A stretch of DNA of 64,000 bases from Nocardia ignorata NBRC 108230 (lineage in GTDB: Bacteria > Actinomycetota > Actinomycetes > Mycobacteriales > Mycobacteriaceae), in assembly GCF_001612905.1 (NCBI RefSeq), contig NZ_BDBI01000011.1, forward strand, positions 124,001 to 188,000, written 5' to 3'. The translations under genes and the position numbers were made by a program. Positions 50,912-60,108 of the stretch are shown here, piece by piece. Numbering within the stretch: the stretch's first letter is position 1; each line of letters begins with the position of its first letter. The notes under the pieces were generated by a model. The model was not told the DNA's origin. It saw only the letters and a list, made by a program, of their open reading frames with translations, and searched no databases.

Positions 50912-52339
50912 ATGTCTTTCGCAGAGTTGCGCGCCCAGATGCTGCGCCGTAAACCACTCGTCGAGGTCGAAGACGAGATTCCCGGCGACGAACGCCTCGC
51001 CAAATCACTCGGCCTGTGGCAGCTCACCGCCATCGGTGTCGGCGGCATCATCGGCGCGGGCATCTTCACCCTCGCCGGATCGGTCGCCCACTCGGTGACC
51101 GGTCCCGCGGTACTGATCTCGTTCCTGATCGCCGGTGTCGCCAGCGCCGCCGCCGCGCTGTGCTACGCCGAATTCGCGGGCATGGTGCCGAAGGCGGGCT
51201 CGGCCTACACCTACGGGTATGTCTCGCTCGGTGAGCTGGCCGGCTGGTTCATCGGCTGGGACCTGCTGCTCGAGTACATCGCGGTCGCCGCCGTCGTCGC
51301 CATCGGGGTGTCGGGGTACTTCGGGTTCCTGCTCGATCAGGTCGGCCTGACGCTGCCCGAGTGGATGCTCGGCGCACCCGATACCGGTGACGGCCGGGTG
51401 ATCGACCTGTTCGCGGTGCTGTTCTGCCTCGGCACCGCCTGGGTGCTCTCGCGCGGGATCGGCAGCGTCGGCCGGTTCGAGACCGTCGCGGTCGGCATCA
51501 AGGTCGCGCTGGTCGTGCTCATCGTGGTGCTCGGTGTGTTCCACATCGACAGCGCGAACTACGACCCGTACTTCCCCTACGGCGCGGGCGCGGTATGGAC
51601 GGGCGCGGCGACGGTGTTCTTCGCGGTGTTCGGTTACGACGCCATGAGCACCGCCGCCGAGGAATCCATCGACGGACGCAAACACCTGCCCAAGGCGATC
51701 ATCTACTCCCTCGCCATCGCGATGGTGCTCTACGTGCTGTGCACCCTGGTACTCACCGGCATGCAGAAGTACACCGAGATCAGCCCCACCAGCGGATTCT
51801 CCACCGCCTTCGAATCGGTCGGGATGCCGGGCGTCGCCAATATCATCGCCGTCGGCGCGATCGTCGGCATCATCACCGTCGTGCTCACCTTCATGCTCGG
51901 TGTCACCCGCGTGTGGTTCGCGATGAGCCGAGACGGGCTGCTGCCCATCTGGTTCGCCAAGACCCACCCCACCCGCAAGGTGCCGACCAGGGTCACCTGG
52001 ATCGTCGGCATCGGCGCGGCGATCCTGGCCGGTGTGCTGCCGATCAACACCGTCGCCGAACTCACCAATATCGGCATCCTGATGGCGTTCATCGTGGTCT
52101 GTGTGGCCGTGATCGTGTTGCGGCGCACCAGGCCCGACGCGCCGCGCTCGTTCCGGCTGCCGTTGATGCCGGTGATCCCGCTGATCGGGATCGGCTTCTC
52201 GGCGTACCTGATCTGGTCGCTGCCGTGGGAGACCTGGGTGCGCTTCGCGGGCTGGTTGCTCGTCGGGCTCGTGGTGTATTTCGCCTACTCGCGCAAACAT
52301 TCGCTGCTGAACCGGCCCGCGCCGGAGAAGATCACCTAG
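50912..52339 (+). CDS. APC-superfamily amino acid permease (CAT-like)
   Basis: The 475-residue protein has about 12-14 membrane segments and the APC signature G-V-G-G-I-I-G-A-G-I-F in helix 1 (about 46-56). The length and F-G-Y-D-A-M-S-T-A-A-E-E region (helix 6) suit the cationic amino acid transporter subgroup. Its place right after pruAB suggests proline or a related amino acid as substrate; that is inference, as APC specificity cannot be read here. GGAAGG precedes ATG 50912. It is convergent with the SRPBCC-acyl-CoA synthetase gene, with a weak 5-base-pair hairpin between them. Confidence 0.87.
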   Translation: MSFAELRAQMLRRKPLVEVEDEIPGDERLAKSLGLWQLTAIGVGGIIGAGIFTLAGSVAHSVTGPAVLISFLIAGVASAAAALCYAEFAGMVPKAGSAYTYGYVSLGELAGWFIGWDLLLEYIAVAAVVAIGVSGYFGFLLDQVGLTLPEWMLGAPDTGDGRVIDLFAVLFCLGTAWVLSRGIGSVGRFETVAVGIKVALVVLIVVLGVFHIDSANYDPYFPYGAGAVWTGAATVFFAVFGYDAMSTAAEESIDGRKHLPKAIIYSLAIAMVLYVLCTLVLTGMQKYTEISPTSGFSTAFESVGMPGVANIIAVGAIVGIITVVLTFMLGVTRVWFAMSRDGLLPIWFAKTHPTRKVPTRVTWIVGIGAAILAGVLPINTVAELTNIGILMAFIVVCVAVIVLRRTRPDAPRSFRLPLMPVIPLIGIGFSAYLIWSLPWETWVRFAGWLLVGLVVYFAYSRKHSLLNRPAPEKIT

Positions 52340-52364
52340 CCCCACCGGGGCAGGCGCCGCGCGA

Positions 52365-54452
52365 TCACTCGCTCAGCGCCTGCTCCGGCCGGACGAGCAT
52401 CCACTTGAGGATCTTGCCGGTCTCCCCGCGCGGCAGCGCGTTGATGAAGGTGACATCGCGCGGCACCGAGAACCGGCTCAAGCGGTGACGGATATAGGTG
52501 CGGATCATGTCCGGATCCAGGCCCGCCCCTTCCCGTTTCACCACGAACGCGGCCAGGCGCTGCCCGAACTCGCGATCCGGGACACCGACCACGGCCACCT
52601 CGGTGATCTGCGGCAGGTGGGCCAGCGCCTCCTCGACCGGTCTCGGGAAGACGTTCTCGCCGCCGGAGATGATCATCTCGTCGTCGCGGCCCGCCACGAA
52701 CAGCCTGCCCGAGGCGTCGAGATAGCCCAGATCGCCGGTGTCGAGCATGCCGTCGGCTTCCTCCGGCGGTGCGGCGTTGACGTACCCGTCGAAGAGCATG
52801 TGGTTGGCGACGAAGATGTGCCCGACCGCGCCGACCGGCACCGGGCGCAGATCGGGGCCGAGCACCCCCACGCGGGTACCCAGCGGCGGGCGGCCCGCCG
52901 TGGTCGGCGAGACCCGCAGGTCGGCGGGGGTGGCCACACTGGCCCAGGACACCTCGGTGGAGCCGTACACGTTGTAGAGCACGTCGCCGTAGGTGTCGAG
53001 GAACCGCAGCACGGTGGCACCGGCCAGCGGCGCACCACAGCTGACCACGTGCCGCAGACTCGACAGGTCGAAGCTCGCACGGACGTCGTCGGGGACGTCG
53101 AGGAGGCGTTCGACCATGGTCGGCACCACGATCAGGGTGGTGATGCGGTGTTCGCCGATCGAGCGAAGGCACTCGACCGCATCGAAGCCGTCGGTGAGTA
53201 CGACAGTGGCGCGCAGTGCGGTGCTGAGCTGCAGCCCGGCCAACCCCCAGGTGTGGAACAGCGGCGCAGGCACGAGCACCACTTCCTCCACGCGCAGCGG
53301 AATCCGCGACAGCAGGGCGGCGATGGTGCCGAAACCTTTGGCGTGCGGGCGGCGGGCGCCCTTGGGTGAGCCGCTGGTTCCCGAGGTGAGCACGATCAGC
53401 CTGCCGGGATGAGCGGGCACGGGAAAGTCCTCGACCCCCGCGGCGATCAGGCCGTCGATGGTCGCGCGCTGCGGATCGGGCGGATCGGCGTCGGTGGTGA
53501 AACGCGGGATCTCGCTGTGCAGGTAGCGGATCAGCGTCTCGAGTTCCCCGTCGACGAACACCGCGCTGAGGCGATGACGCTGCACGATCTCCTCGATGCG
53601 CCGCCCGGACAGTCCCGCGTTGAGCAGCGCGACGTCGACGCCGAGTTTGCCCGCGGCGACCATGGTCTCGACCATGCCCGCGTGATTGCGGGCCAGCAAC
53701 CCGATCGCGTCACCGGCGCGCATGCCGAGTTCGTACATGGCACCGGCCAGGGCATCGGATCGCGTGTCGATCTCGCGGTAGGTCCGGGTGCCGAACCGAT
53801 CCAGCACCGCGACCCGGTCCGGGGAGTGCGCGGCACCGGCGGCATAACCGCCCGCCAGGTTGAAGCCCCACTTCGACAGGGAGCGAAGCTGTTTGAGGAT
53901 CGACACCGGTTCCGGACGCATCAGACCGGTGGCCGCGATGGACCGCGCCACCCCGGCGTTGCGGCGCAGCGGCGAGCGTTCGGCGTTGACGACCACCGAC
54001 GACCTGGTCCCCGCGATCACGTCGGCGGTGCGGCGCAGACCCGCCTTCACCCAGTCGGTGACCACCGAGTTGCTGCGCTGCTCGAGCATCGGATGCACCC
54101 GGGCGGCGGCGAACAGCGTGATGTCGAGCCGGGTACGCTGCTGGTCGCCACGCAGCCGCACCGAGGCGAAGCTGCCGAGCGCGGGGCTGCGCAGTTCGAA
54201 GCTCTCGTACCAGCGGCCGATGCCCAGGACGAACTCATGGGTGTGGATGCCCGTGTCCACCGAGCCGACCCGGACCTGCCACACCACCGCTCCGTCGGGG
54301 TGATCGATCCGTTCGCAGGCGCCGATTCCGGTGAACATGCGTGGATAACTCTGCGGATCGAGCAGGACATCCCAGAGGGCTTGCCTGGCGATGGTGAAAT
54401 CCGCGCTGACATCGATGACGTCGGTGACCAAACTCCGTGCTCTTCCCAACAA
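52365..54452 (-). CDS. SRPBCC-acyl-CoA synthetase fusion protein (FadD-like)
   Basis: The 695-residue frame joins two domains. Residues 12-150 form an SRPBCC (START-like) lipid-binding fold, with F-T-I-A-R-Q-A-L-W-D and a C-terminal amphipathic helix. Residues 190-695 are an ANL enzyme: T-S-G-T-S-G-S-P-K-G at 356-365, Y-N-V-Y-G-S-T-E at 493-500, D-T-G-D-L-G-Y and the catalytic lysine in G-E-T-G-K (about Lys680). It activates a carboxylic acid to an acyl-AMP and probably acyl-CoA. The SRPBCC part may deliver or hold a hydrophobic acid. The start is uncertain: TTG codons at 54452 and 54431 are candidates and none has a clear Shine-Dalgarno. Confidence 0.8.
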   Translation of the reverse strand: MLGRARSLVTDVIDVSADFTIARQALWDVLLDPQSYPRMFTGIGACERIDHPDGAVVWQVRVGSVDTGIHTHEFVLGIGRWYESFELRSPALGSFASVRLRGDQQRTRLDITLFAAARVHPMLEQRSNSVVTDWVKAGLRRTADVIAGTRSSVVVNAERSPLRRNAGVARSIAATGLMRPEPVSILKQLRSLSKWGFNLAGGYAAGAAHSPDRVAVLDRFGTRTYREIDTRSDALAGAMYELGMRAGDAIGLLARNHAGMVETMVAAGKLGVDVALLNAGLSGRRIEEIVQRHRLSAVFVDGELETLIRYLHSEIPRFTTDADPPDPQRATIDGLIAAGVEDFPVPAHPGRLIVLTSGTSGSPKGARRPHAKGFGTIAALLSRIPLRVEEVVLVPAPLFHTWGLAGLQLSTALRATVVLTDGFDAVECLRSIGEHRITTLIVVPTMVERLLDVPDDVRASFDLSSLRHVVSCGAPLAGATVLRFLDTYGDVLYNVYGSTEVSWASVATPADLRVSPTTAGRPPLGTRVGVLGPDLRPVPVGAVGHIFVANHMLFDGYVNAAPPEEADGMLDTGDLGYLDASGRLFVAGRDDEMIISGGENVFPRPVEEALAHLPQITEVAVVGVPDREFGQRLAAFVVKREGAGLDPDMIRTYIRHRLSRFSVPRDVTFINALPRGETGKILKWMLVRPEQALSE

Positions 54453-54528
54453 CCGGGCACGACGGTCGGTCCCGCCGTGCGGGTCGTCACGCTACCGTCG
54501 AGCGCCGTCCCAGAACCAAGAATCAGAC

Positions 54529-54563
54529 AAATCCGGTGGCATCGGGCGGTTTCCACCGGATTT
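54529..54563. promoter_or_regulatory. Perfect inverted repeat between acyl-CoA synthetase and Clp genes
   Basis: AAATCCGGTGG (54529-54539) pairs perfectly with CCACCGGATTT (54553-54563) around a 13-base loop, followed by one more T. It lies in the divergent 261-base region. It could be an operator for either gene, an attenuator in the Clp leader, or a symmetrical hairpin that stops transcripts in both directions. Confidence 0.5.
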
Positions 54564-54713
54564 TGGCCGGTCCGCCATCGGCTCGACGACGCGGATGTGA
54601 AACTGCCCAATGGCTTGCACAGCACCGGAGGATGCCGAAGTATTGCTGGCAGCACGGTCCCGATCTACAGGAGTCGCCGCTGGCTGCGGCACGACGAACG
54701 AAGAGGTGCGGAC

Positions 54714-57272
54714 ATGACAGCGAGCTGGCCCGGTTCGAGCGATCCCTTCGACGACATCTTCCAGCGCTTTTTCGGTTCCGGGATGTCGGCGAAACCGCCG
54801 GTGCAACGCATCGACCTGAGCCGTCTGATGACCGACGACGCGAAGTTGCTGGTCGGTGCGGCGCGGCAGGCTGCCCAGCAATGGGGCAACCCGGAGATCA
54901 CGCCCGAACACCTGCTCTACGCCGCCGCCGAGACCGAACCCGCGCGCGACATGATCGATGAACTGAGCCTCGATGCCGACCAGGTCGCCGAGCAGATGCA
55001 GGACTACCTCGACACCGGCGCGGCGAGCGGGTACGACCTGGCCGACATCACCCTCAGCCCGGCGACCAAGCTGGCCATGCGCGCCGCCCAGCGCCAGGCC
55101 GCGCAGTCCGGCAGCACCTACATCGGGCCCGAACACATCCTGCTCGGCATCGCCTCGCTGCCCGACAGCATCGCGGCCCAGACGCTGGTCGCGGGTCTGG
55201 CGGCCAGCCAGAGCGGTGGCGGTCCGACGCCGGGCACCGCGGCCACGCAGGCCAAACGCCAGCAGCGCAAGACCGACACCCCGACGCTGGACGAATACGG
55301 TCGCGATCTCACCGCCGAGGCCCGCGAGGGCCTGATCGACCCGGTGGTCGGGCGGGCGGAGGAGATCGAGGAATCCATCGAGATCCTGTCCAGGCGACGC
55401 AAGAACAACCCGGTCCTGATCGGTGATCCCGGTGTCGGCAAGACCGCGATCGTGGAGGGTCTGGCCCAGCGCATCGTCAACGGCGACGTGCCGACCTCGC
55501 TCGCGGACCGCCGGGTGATCGCCCTGGACGTCGGCTCCCTGGTGGCGGGCAGCAAGTATCGCGGTGAGTTCGAGGAACGGCTCACCAAGATCCTCGACGA
55601 GGTCCGCGCCCACAAGGACGAACTCGTGGTGTTCATCGACGAGCTGCACACCATCGTCGGCGCCGGTGGTGGCGGCGAGGGTTCGATGGACGCGGGCAAC
55701 CTGCTCAAGCCCGCTCTCGCGCGCGGTGACCTGCACGTCGTCGGTGCGACGACGATCGACGAATACCGCAAGTACATCGAGAAGGACGCCGCGCTCGAGC
55801 GCCGCTTCCAGCCGGTGATGGTCGCCGAGCCCTCGGTGGCCGACACGATCGAGATCCTGCGCGGGCTCGCCGACGTGTACGAGGAACACCACCAGGTGCG
55901 CTACTCCGACGAGTCGCTGGTCGCGGCGGCGCAACTGTCGGATCGCTACATCACCGACCGGTTCATGCCAGACAAGGCGATCGACCTGGTCGACCAGGCC
56001 GGCGCGCGGGTGCGGTTGCGTTCGGGCACCACCGACCCGGAGGTCAAGGCCAAGGAAGACGAGATCGCGCGGCTGTACCGGGAGAAGGACGCGGCGGTCG
56101 ACAACGAGGACTACGAGAAGGCCAAGGCGCTCAAGGCCGAGATCGCCGCCGCCGAGGAGGAACTGGAGGAATCCGGTGCCACCTCCGCGGAACCGGAGGT
56201 GCAGGTGGTCGACATCGCCGAGGTCATCTCGCGGCGCACCGGCATTCCGGTGGCCGACCTGACCGCCGAGGAGAAGCAGCGCCTGCTCGAGCTGGAGAAC
56301 GTGCTGCACAAGCGCGTGATCGGGCAGAACGAGGCGATCGTCGCGGTCGCCGAGGCGGTGCGCCGAGCGCGTGCCGGGCTCAAGGACCCGAACCGGCCCA
56401 TCGGGTCGTTCCTGTTCCTCGGCCCGACCGGTGTCGGCAAGACCGAGCTGGCCAAGGCGCTGGCCGAGGCGGTGTTCGGCGACGAGGACCGGCTGATCCG
56501 CTTCGACATGAGCGAGTTCCAGGAGAAGCACACGGTCTCGCGGCTCGTCGGCGCCCCGCCCGGATATGTCGGGTACGACGATGCCGCCCAGCTCACCGAC
56601 AAGGTGCGCCGTCAGCCGTACTCGGTGATCCTGTTCGACGAGGTGGAGAAGGCGCACCCCGATGTGTTCAACGTGCTGCTGCAGCTGCTCGACGACGGGC
56701 ACGTCACCGATTCCAAGGGCCGCACGGTGGATTTCAAGAACACCATCGTCATCATGACCTCCAACATCGGTTCGCAGCTGATTCTCGACGCGCCCGCCGG
56801 TGATCTGGATTCGATCGTTCCCCAGCTCGAGGAGAAGTTGCGGTCGCACTTCCGGCCGGAGTTCCTCAACCGGATCGACGAGCAGATCGTGTTCCACCGG
56901 CTCGACAAGTCGCAGCTCGAGGAGATCGTCGGGCTCATCCTCGACCGCACACGGCGCATGCTCGCGGCCCAGGACGTCGAACTCGATATCAGTCAGCCGG
57001 CGGTGGACTGGTTGGGCGAGAAGGGGTTCCAGCCCGAGTTCGGTGCCCGGCCGTTGCGTCGTACGGTGCAGCGCGAACTCGACAACCGGGTGTCGCGGCT
57101 GCTGCTCGACGGCGGGCTGGAGCCCGGCGGCACGGTGCACGTCGACACCTCGGGCGACGATCTGGTGGTCACCGCGACCATGCCCGACAACCCGTCCGCG
57201 GGCAACGGTGCGGCACCGAAGAAGAGCTCCAAGAAGAAGGGCTCCGACAAGAAGCTGGTCGACTCGAAGTGA
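54714..57272 (+). CDS. Clp/Hsp100 ATPase with UVR segment, apparently without ClpP-binding loop
   Basis: The 852-residue protein has an N-terminal Clp N domain with two repeats (about 40-160) and two AAA+ modules. Walker A1 is G-D-P-G-V-G-K-T (237-244) and Walker A2 G-P-T-G-V-G-K-T (570-577). Between them is a short UVR-like segment (447-480), where ClpB would have a 120-residue coiled coil. After the second Walker B region, residues 682-710 read S-N-I-G-S-Q-L-I-L and show no LGF or IGF tripeptide. It may act as a disaggregase or unfoldase without ClpP. The tail is rich in lysine (S-K-K-K-G-S-D-K-K). ATG 54714 has GAGG before it. Confidence 0.82.
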   Translation: MTASWPGSSDPFDDIFQRFFGSGMSAKPPVQRIDLSRLMTDDAKLLVGAARQAAQQWGNPEITPEHLLYAAAETEPARDMIDELSLDADQVAEQMQDYLDTGAASGYDLADITLSPATKLAMRAAQRQAAQSGSTYIGPEHILLGIASLPDSIAAQTLVAGLAASQSGGGPTPGTAATQAKRQQRKTDTPTLDEYGRDLTAEAREGLIDPVVGRAEEIEESIEILSRRRKNNPVLIGDPGVGKTAIVEGLAQRIVNGDVPTSLADRRVIALDVGSLVAGSKYRGEFEERLTKILDEVRAHKDELVVFIDELHTIVGAGGGGEGSMDAGNLLKPALARGDLHVVGATTIDEYRKYIEKDAALERRFQPVMVAEPSVADTIEILRGLADVYEEHHQVRYSDESLVAAAQLSDRYITDRFMPDKAIDLVDQAGARVRLRSGTTDPEVKAKEDEIARLYREKDAAVDNEDYEKAKALKAEIAAAEEELEESGATSAEPEVQVVDIAEVISRRTGIPVADLTAEEKQRLLELENVLHKRVIGQNEAIVAVAEAVRRARAGLKDPNRPIGSFLFLGPTGVGKTELAKALAEAVFGDEDRLIRFDMSEFQEKHTVSRLVGAPPGYVGYDDAAQLTDKVRRQPYSVILFDEVEKAHPDVFNVLLQLLDDGHVTDSKGRTVDFKNTIVIMTSNIGSQLILDAPAGDLDSIVPQLEEKLRSHFRPEFLNRIDEQIVFHRLDKSQLEEIVGLILDRTRRMLAAQDVELDISQPAVDWLGEKGFQPEFGARPLRRTVQRELDNRVSRLLLDGGLEPGGTVHVDTSGDDLVVTATMPDNPSAGNGAAPKKSSKKKGSDKKLVDSK

Positions 57273-57277
57273 GTCGA

Positions 57278-57319
57278 ACGACGGTGGCCCGGTCCGCGGA
57301 AGGACCGGGCCACCGTCGT
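57278..57319. terminator. Strong bidirectional hairpin terminator between Clp gene and secreted-protein gene
   Basis: Eighteen bases at 57278-57295 pair perfectly with 57302-57319 around a 6-base loop (GCGGAA). It lies between two convergent genes, starting six bases after the Clp stop. It probably ends transcription from both sides. Confidence 0.85.
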
Positions 57320-57328
57320 CTCAGCGAG

Positions 57329-57721
57329 TCAGCCGCCGGTGACCACGCAGGACTCGCCGAAGCGGTACCCACGACCGACGCTCACGTCGACGGCGCGACC
57401 GATGCCGTCCTGGACGGCGGCCAGGGTGTGCGCTCCGGTACTCGACGGCACCCACGGCATGGTGGCGATGCCGTCGGTGGGGTTCACGACCGCGAGCAGC
57501 GTGCCGTTGTCGTAGAACGCGACAGGAACGATGCCGACACTGAGCCGAGCCTCGAGGTAATGGGTGCACCCGGTGCCGTAGTTCGTCGAACTTCCCACGC
57601 TCAGGCTGGGGTTCACCGTCAGTTGTGACACCCCGGCCGAAGCCGTCGGCGCACCGAACATCACTGCCGCGACGGCCGTTCCGACGGCCGCGACGGCCAC
57701 ACCGCAAGTCCTGTCACTCAT
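57329..57721 (-). CDS. Secreted hypothetical protein
   Basis: The 130-residue product has a signal peptide (M-S-D-R-T-C-G-V-A-V, alanine-rich stretch, cleavage after T-A-S-A). The mature part of about 100 residues is predicted to be all beta, with an Ig-like look (T-V-N-P-S-L-S-V-G, V-A-F-Y-D-N-G, H-T-L-A-A-V-Q-D-G). Two cysteines, one in Y-G-T-G-C and one in E-S-C-V-V near the C-terminus, may form a disulfide. It resembles small exported proteins found in Nocardia and Mycobacterium but I do not recognise a named family. The gene is flanked by two strong hairpins. Confidence 0.75.
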   Translation of the reverse strand: MSDRTCGVAVAAVGTAVAAVMFGAPTASAGVSQLTVNPSLSVGSSTNYGTGCTHYLEARLSVGIVPVAFYDNGTLLAVVNPTDGIATMPWVPSSTGAHTLAAVQDGIGRAVDVSVGRGYRFGESCVVTGG

Positions 57722-57890
57722 ATCTCACGTCCTTGTGCTGCGAGGCCGGCCGAACGCGAGGCCGGCGAGGTTTTCCCAATCCTGGCCCCATCCGCACACC
57801 GATGGTGGGAGAAACACCCGAATCGCTCGCATTCGTCCAGCTATCCCCGCGGCCAGGGGGCCGGGGTGTTCGCTCGGGGGCAGACGACAA

Positions 57891-57924
57891 CCGCCCACCA
57901 CCGACTAGTTCCGGTGGTGGGCGG
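57891..57924 (-). terminator. Terminator at end of conservon operon
   Basis: CCGCCCACCACCG at 57891-57903 pairs perfectly with 57912-57924 around an 8-base loop (ACTAGTTC). It lies about 50 bases beyond the P450 stop codon. Downstream on the minus strand is TTGT. Confidence 0.8.
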
Positions 57925-57972
57925 AATGAGCGAATCTCGCGCGCCTCCCCCGAAATTCCGCGGACAACCCGA

Positions 57973-59184
57973 TCAGGGCATCGGCAGGGGCGGTGTATTC
58001 GGGAAGACGACCGGCAGCGCGGCCAGGGACCGATGGAACGGGCCGGGGCGCCAGACCAACTCTTCGGGGGGTACGGCGAGCCGGATCTCCGGCAGAGCGT
58101 CGAGCAGCTGATCGATGGCGTCCTGCACGATCAGGTACGCGACCGATTTCGCGGGGCAACCGTGCGGGCCGGTGCTCCACGACAGGTGGGCACGATTGTG
58201 GATCACGTCCAGGCCCGCGATCGCCGGATCGTTGTTGCAGGCCGCCATGCTGATGACGACCGGTTCGTGCGCGGGCAGCCAGGTGTCCTCGATGAGGGTC
58301 GGCTGCCGGGGGTAGGTCATGCAGAAGTTGGCCAGCGGCGGGTCGGTGAACAACACCTCGTCGAGGGCGTCGCGGGTCGACATACTGCCGCCGAGCACAT
58401 CGCCGGCGAAGCGGTCGTCGGTGAGCATCAGGCGCAGCGTGTTGACCACCAGATTGAGCATGGGCTCGATGCCCGCGCCGTAGAGCACCAGCAGCTGGTG
58501 CACCAGTTCCTCGTCGGTGAGCGCCGCCGGGTGCTGCAGCAGCCGGGTCGCCACGTCGTCGCCCGGCTCGCGTTTGCGCAGCCCGACCAGGTCGGCCAGG
58601 GCGTTGGCCACCAGGTTGTTGCCCGCCTCGGCGTCGGTGCCGCCCTCGAAGATCTGCGACATCCCGGTGGCCACCTGCTGACCGATCTCGGGCGTGCAGC
58701 CGAGCATCGAGTTCAGCGCCTGGAACACCAGAGGAAACGCATACTGACTCAACAGGTCGGCCGAGCCGCTGGCACAGAAGTTGTTGATGAGCGGGATGGC
58801 GAACTGCTCGACCGTGCTGTGCATCGCGTACAGGTCGACACCGGCCAGACCGGCCACATTGGCCTGCCGGTAGCGGGCGTGCTCGGCACCGGTGGTGCGC
58901 AGGGCCGCGGGACGGAACTGCAGCATCGGCAGCACCGGGCAGTCCTTGGGGATGTTGCGTTCCCACATGCGCGGGTCGGCCGGGAAGTGGTCGGGATCGT
59001 TGAGGATCCGTACCGCGGTGTGATAGCCGATCACCAGGGTGGCCCGGATTCCCGGTGAGAGTTCAACGGGGACAAGGGATCCGAACCGTTCCCGCATCTG
59101 CCGGTAGGCAGCTTGCGGGTCGGCCGCGAATTCGGGCGAATACATCGGCACCCGGATTTCGGCCGCGAGGTCTTGCAAGGTCAC
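57973..59184 (-). CDS. cvnE: Conservon cytochrome P450 (CvnE-like), lacks ExxR
   Basis: The 403-residue protein has the heme-binding Cys343 in S-W-S-T-G-P-H-G-C-P-A-K. The K-helix motif, normally ExxR, reads E-V-L-F (276-279), so the arginine is missing. The I-helix is A-G-I-E-P (237-241) and lacks the usual threonine. The same losses are known for conservon P450s of the CYP156/CYP157 group in Streptomyces. As the last gene of the conservon it may be the effector or a redox sensor and not a hydroxylase. GTG 59184 overlaps the stop of the GTPase gene (GTGA). A hairpin terminator follows the gene. Confidence 0.88.
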   Translation of the reverse strand: MTLQDLAAEIRVPMYSPEFAADPQAAYRQMRERFGSLVPVELSPGIRATLVIGYHTAVRILNDPDHFPADPRMWERNIPKDCPVLPMLQFRPAALRTTGAEHARYRQANVAGLAGVDLYAMHSTVEQFAIPLINNFCASGSADLLSQYAFPLVFQALNSMLGCTPEIGQQVATGMSQIFEGGTDAEAGNNLVANALADLVGLRKREPGDDVATRLLQHPAALTDEELVHQLLVLYGAGIEPMLNLVVNTLRLMLTDDRFAGDVLGGSMSTRDALDEVLFTDPPLANFCMTYPRQPTLIEDTWLPAHEPVVISMAACNNDPAIAGLDVIHNRAHLSWSTGPHGCPAKSVAYLIVQDAIDQLLDALPEIRLAVPPEELVWRPGPFHRSLAALPVVFPNTPPLPMP

Positions 59185-59783
59185 CGAACTGCCGCTTCCT
59201 GCCTCTGAAATAGGTACTCGGCCAGCGTGATCAGCGCACGCAGACCGTGATCGCGGCGTCGCGCGTCGACCGCGATCACCGGGGTGTCGGGGGTGAGGTC
59301 GAGCGCCTCACGCACCTCGTCGAGGGGGTAGCGGCGGAAACCCTCGAACTCGTTGACCGCCACCGCGTAGGGGACGCCGCGTTGTTCGAGCGCCGAGAGC
59401 ACGTCGTCGGCCTTCTCGATGCGCCGGGTGTCGACCAGGACGAGGGCGCCGAGCGCACCGCGCGCCAGCTCCTCCCACAGCGGCGCGAACCGCTCCTGAC
59501 CCGGCGTACCGAAGAGGTAGAGCGCCAGTTGCGGATTGAGGGTGAGCCTGCCGAAGTCGAGGGCGACGGTGGTCTGCACCTTGCTGCCGAGCCCGGCCAG
59601 GTCGTCGACACCGATACTCGCCTCGGTGATCGTCTCCTCGGTGCGCAGCGGCCGGATCTCGGATACGCCGCACACGAACGTCGTCTTGCCGACGCCGAAA
59701 TTGCCCGCGACCAGGATCTTCACCGATCTGGTCACCGTTTCGGCGACGTAGTCGACCTCAGCCTGCGAGGACACGGAGACCAT
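59181..59783 (-). CDS. cvnD: Conservon small GTPase (CvnD-like)
   Basis: The 200-residue protein is a prokaryotic Ras-like/MglA-type GTP-binding protein. The P-loop is G-N-F-G-V-G-K-T-T (27-35), switch II is G-T-P-G-Q-E-R-F (91-98) and the specificity region is V-N-E-F-E-G in place of NKxD. It works with the roadblock and DUF742 proteins in signalling by the conservon. AAGGAGG lies six bases before ATG 59783, overlapping the DUF742 gene by 26 bases. The stop overlaps the start of the P450 gene. Confidence 0.92.
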   Translation of the reverse strand: MVSVSSQAEVDYVAETVTRSVKILVAGNFGVGKTTFVCGVSEIRPLRTEETITEASIGVDDLAGLGSKVQTTVALDFGRLTLNPQLALYLFGTPGQERFAPLWEELARGALGALVLVDTRRIEKADDVLSALEQRGVPYAVAVNEFEGFRRYPLDEVREALDLTPDTPVIAVDARRRDHGLRALITLAEYLFQRQEAAVR

Positions 59784-60108
59784 GGAGCACCTCCTTGATC
59801 AACGCCAGCTCCGGCTTCACCTCGGCCGGGGTGGGGCAGTGTAGGTGTCCGCTGTCGAGCAGGTCGGACACGATGATCTTCACTACCGAGGCGGGCAGGT
59901 CGAGATACGCCGAGAGTTCGGCGATCGACAGCGCGCCACGGCGGCTGGTGAGCGCGAGTACCCGGCGCTCGTCGGGGCGGTGATCGGCGCGCGGGTCGGC
60001 GACGGCGCGGACGAGGGTCACCAGATCGAGTTCGTGCGCGGCCCTTGTCCGGCCGCCGGTGCGCACATAGGACCTGACCAGGTCGGGGTCACGCCTGCCT
60101 CGGCTCAT
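59758..60108 (-). CDS. cvnC: Conservon DUF742 protein (CvnC-like)
   Basis: The 116-residue protein is typical DUF742: a short N-terminus with V-R-S-Y-V-R-T-G-G-R, a winged-helix-like core (about 50-90) with L-S-I-A-E-L-S-A-Y-L-D-L-P and a C-terminal helix. In conservons it sits between the roadblock protein and the GTPase and is needed for the complex at the membrane. ATG 60108 shares one base with the upstream TAA (TAATG). Confidence 0.92.
   Translation of the reverse strand: MSRGRRDPDLVRSYVRTGGRTRAAHELDLVTLVRAVADPRADHRPDERRVLALTSRRGALSIAELSAYLDLPASVVKIIVSDLLDSGHLHCPTPAEVKPELALIKEVLHGLRVLAG

Noticed and set aside
52339..52351. Terminator between the permease and the acyl-CoA synthetase genes
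   Set aside because: The stem has only five base pairs with a three-base loop. It is too weak to call with confidence.
54492..57140. Very long open frame (882 codons) on the minus strand opposite the Clp gene
   Set aside because: It is the antisense shadow of a highly conserved AAA+ protein. Its translation is Arg/His/Gly-rich with no recognisable domain, as expected for high-GC coding DNA.
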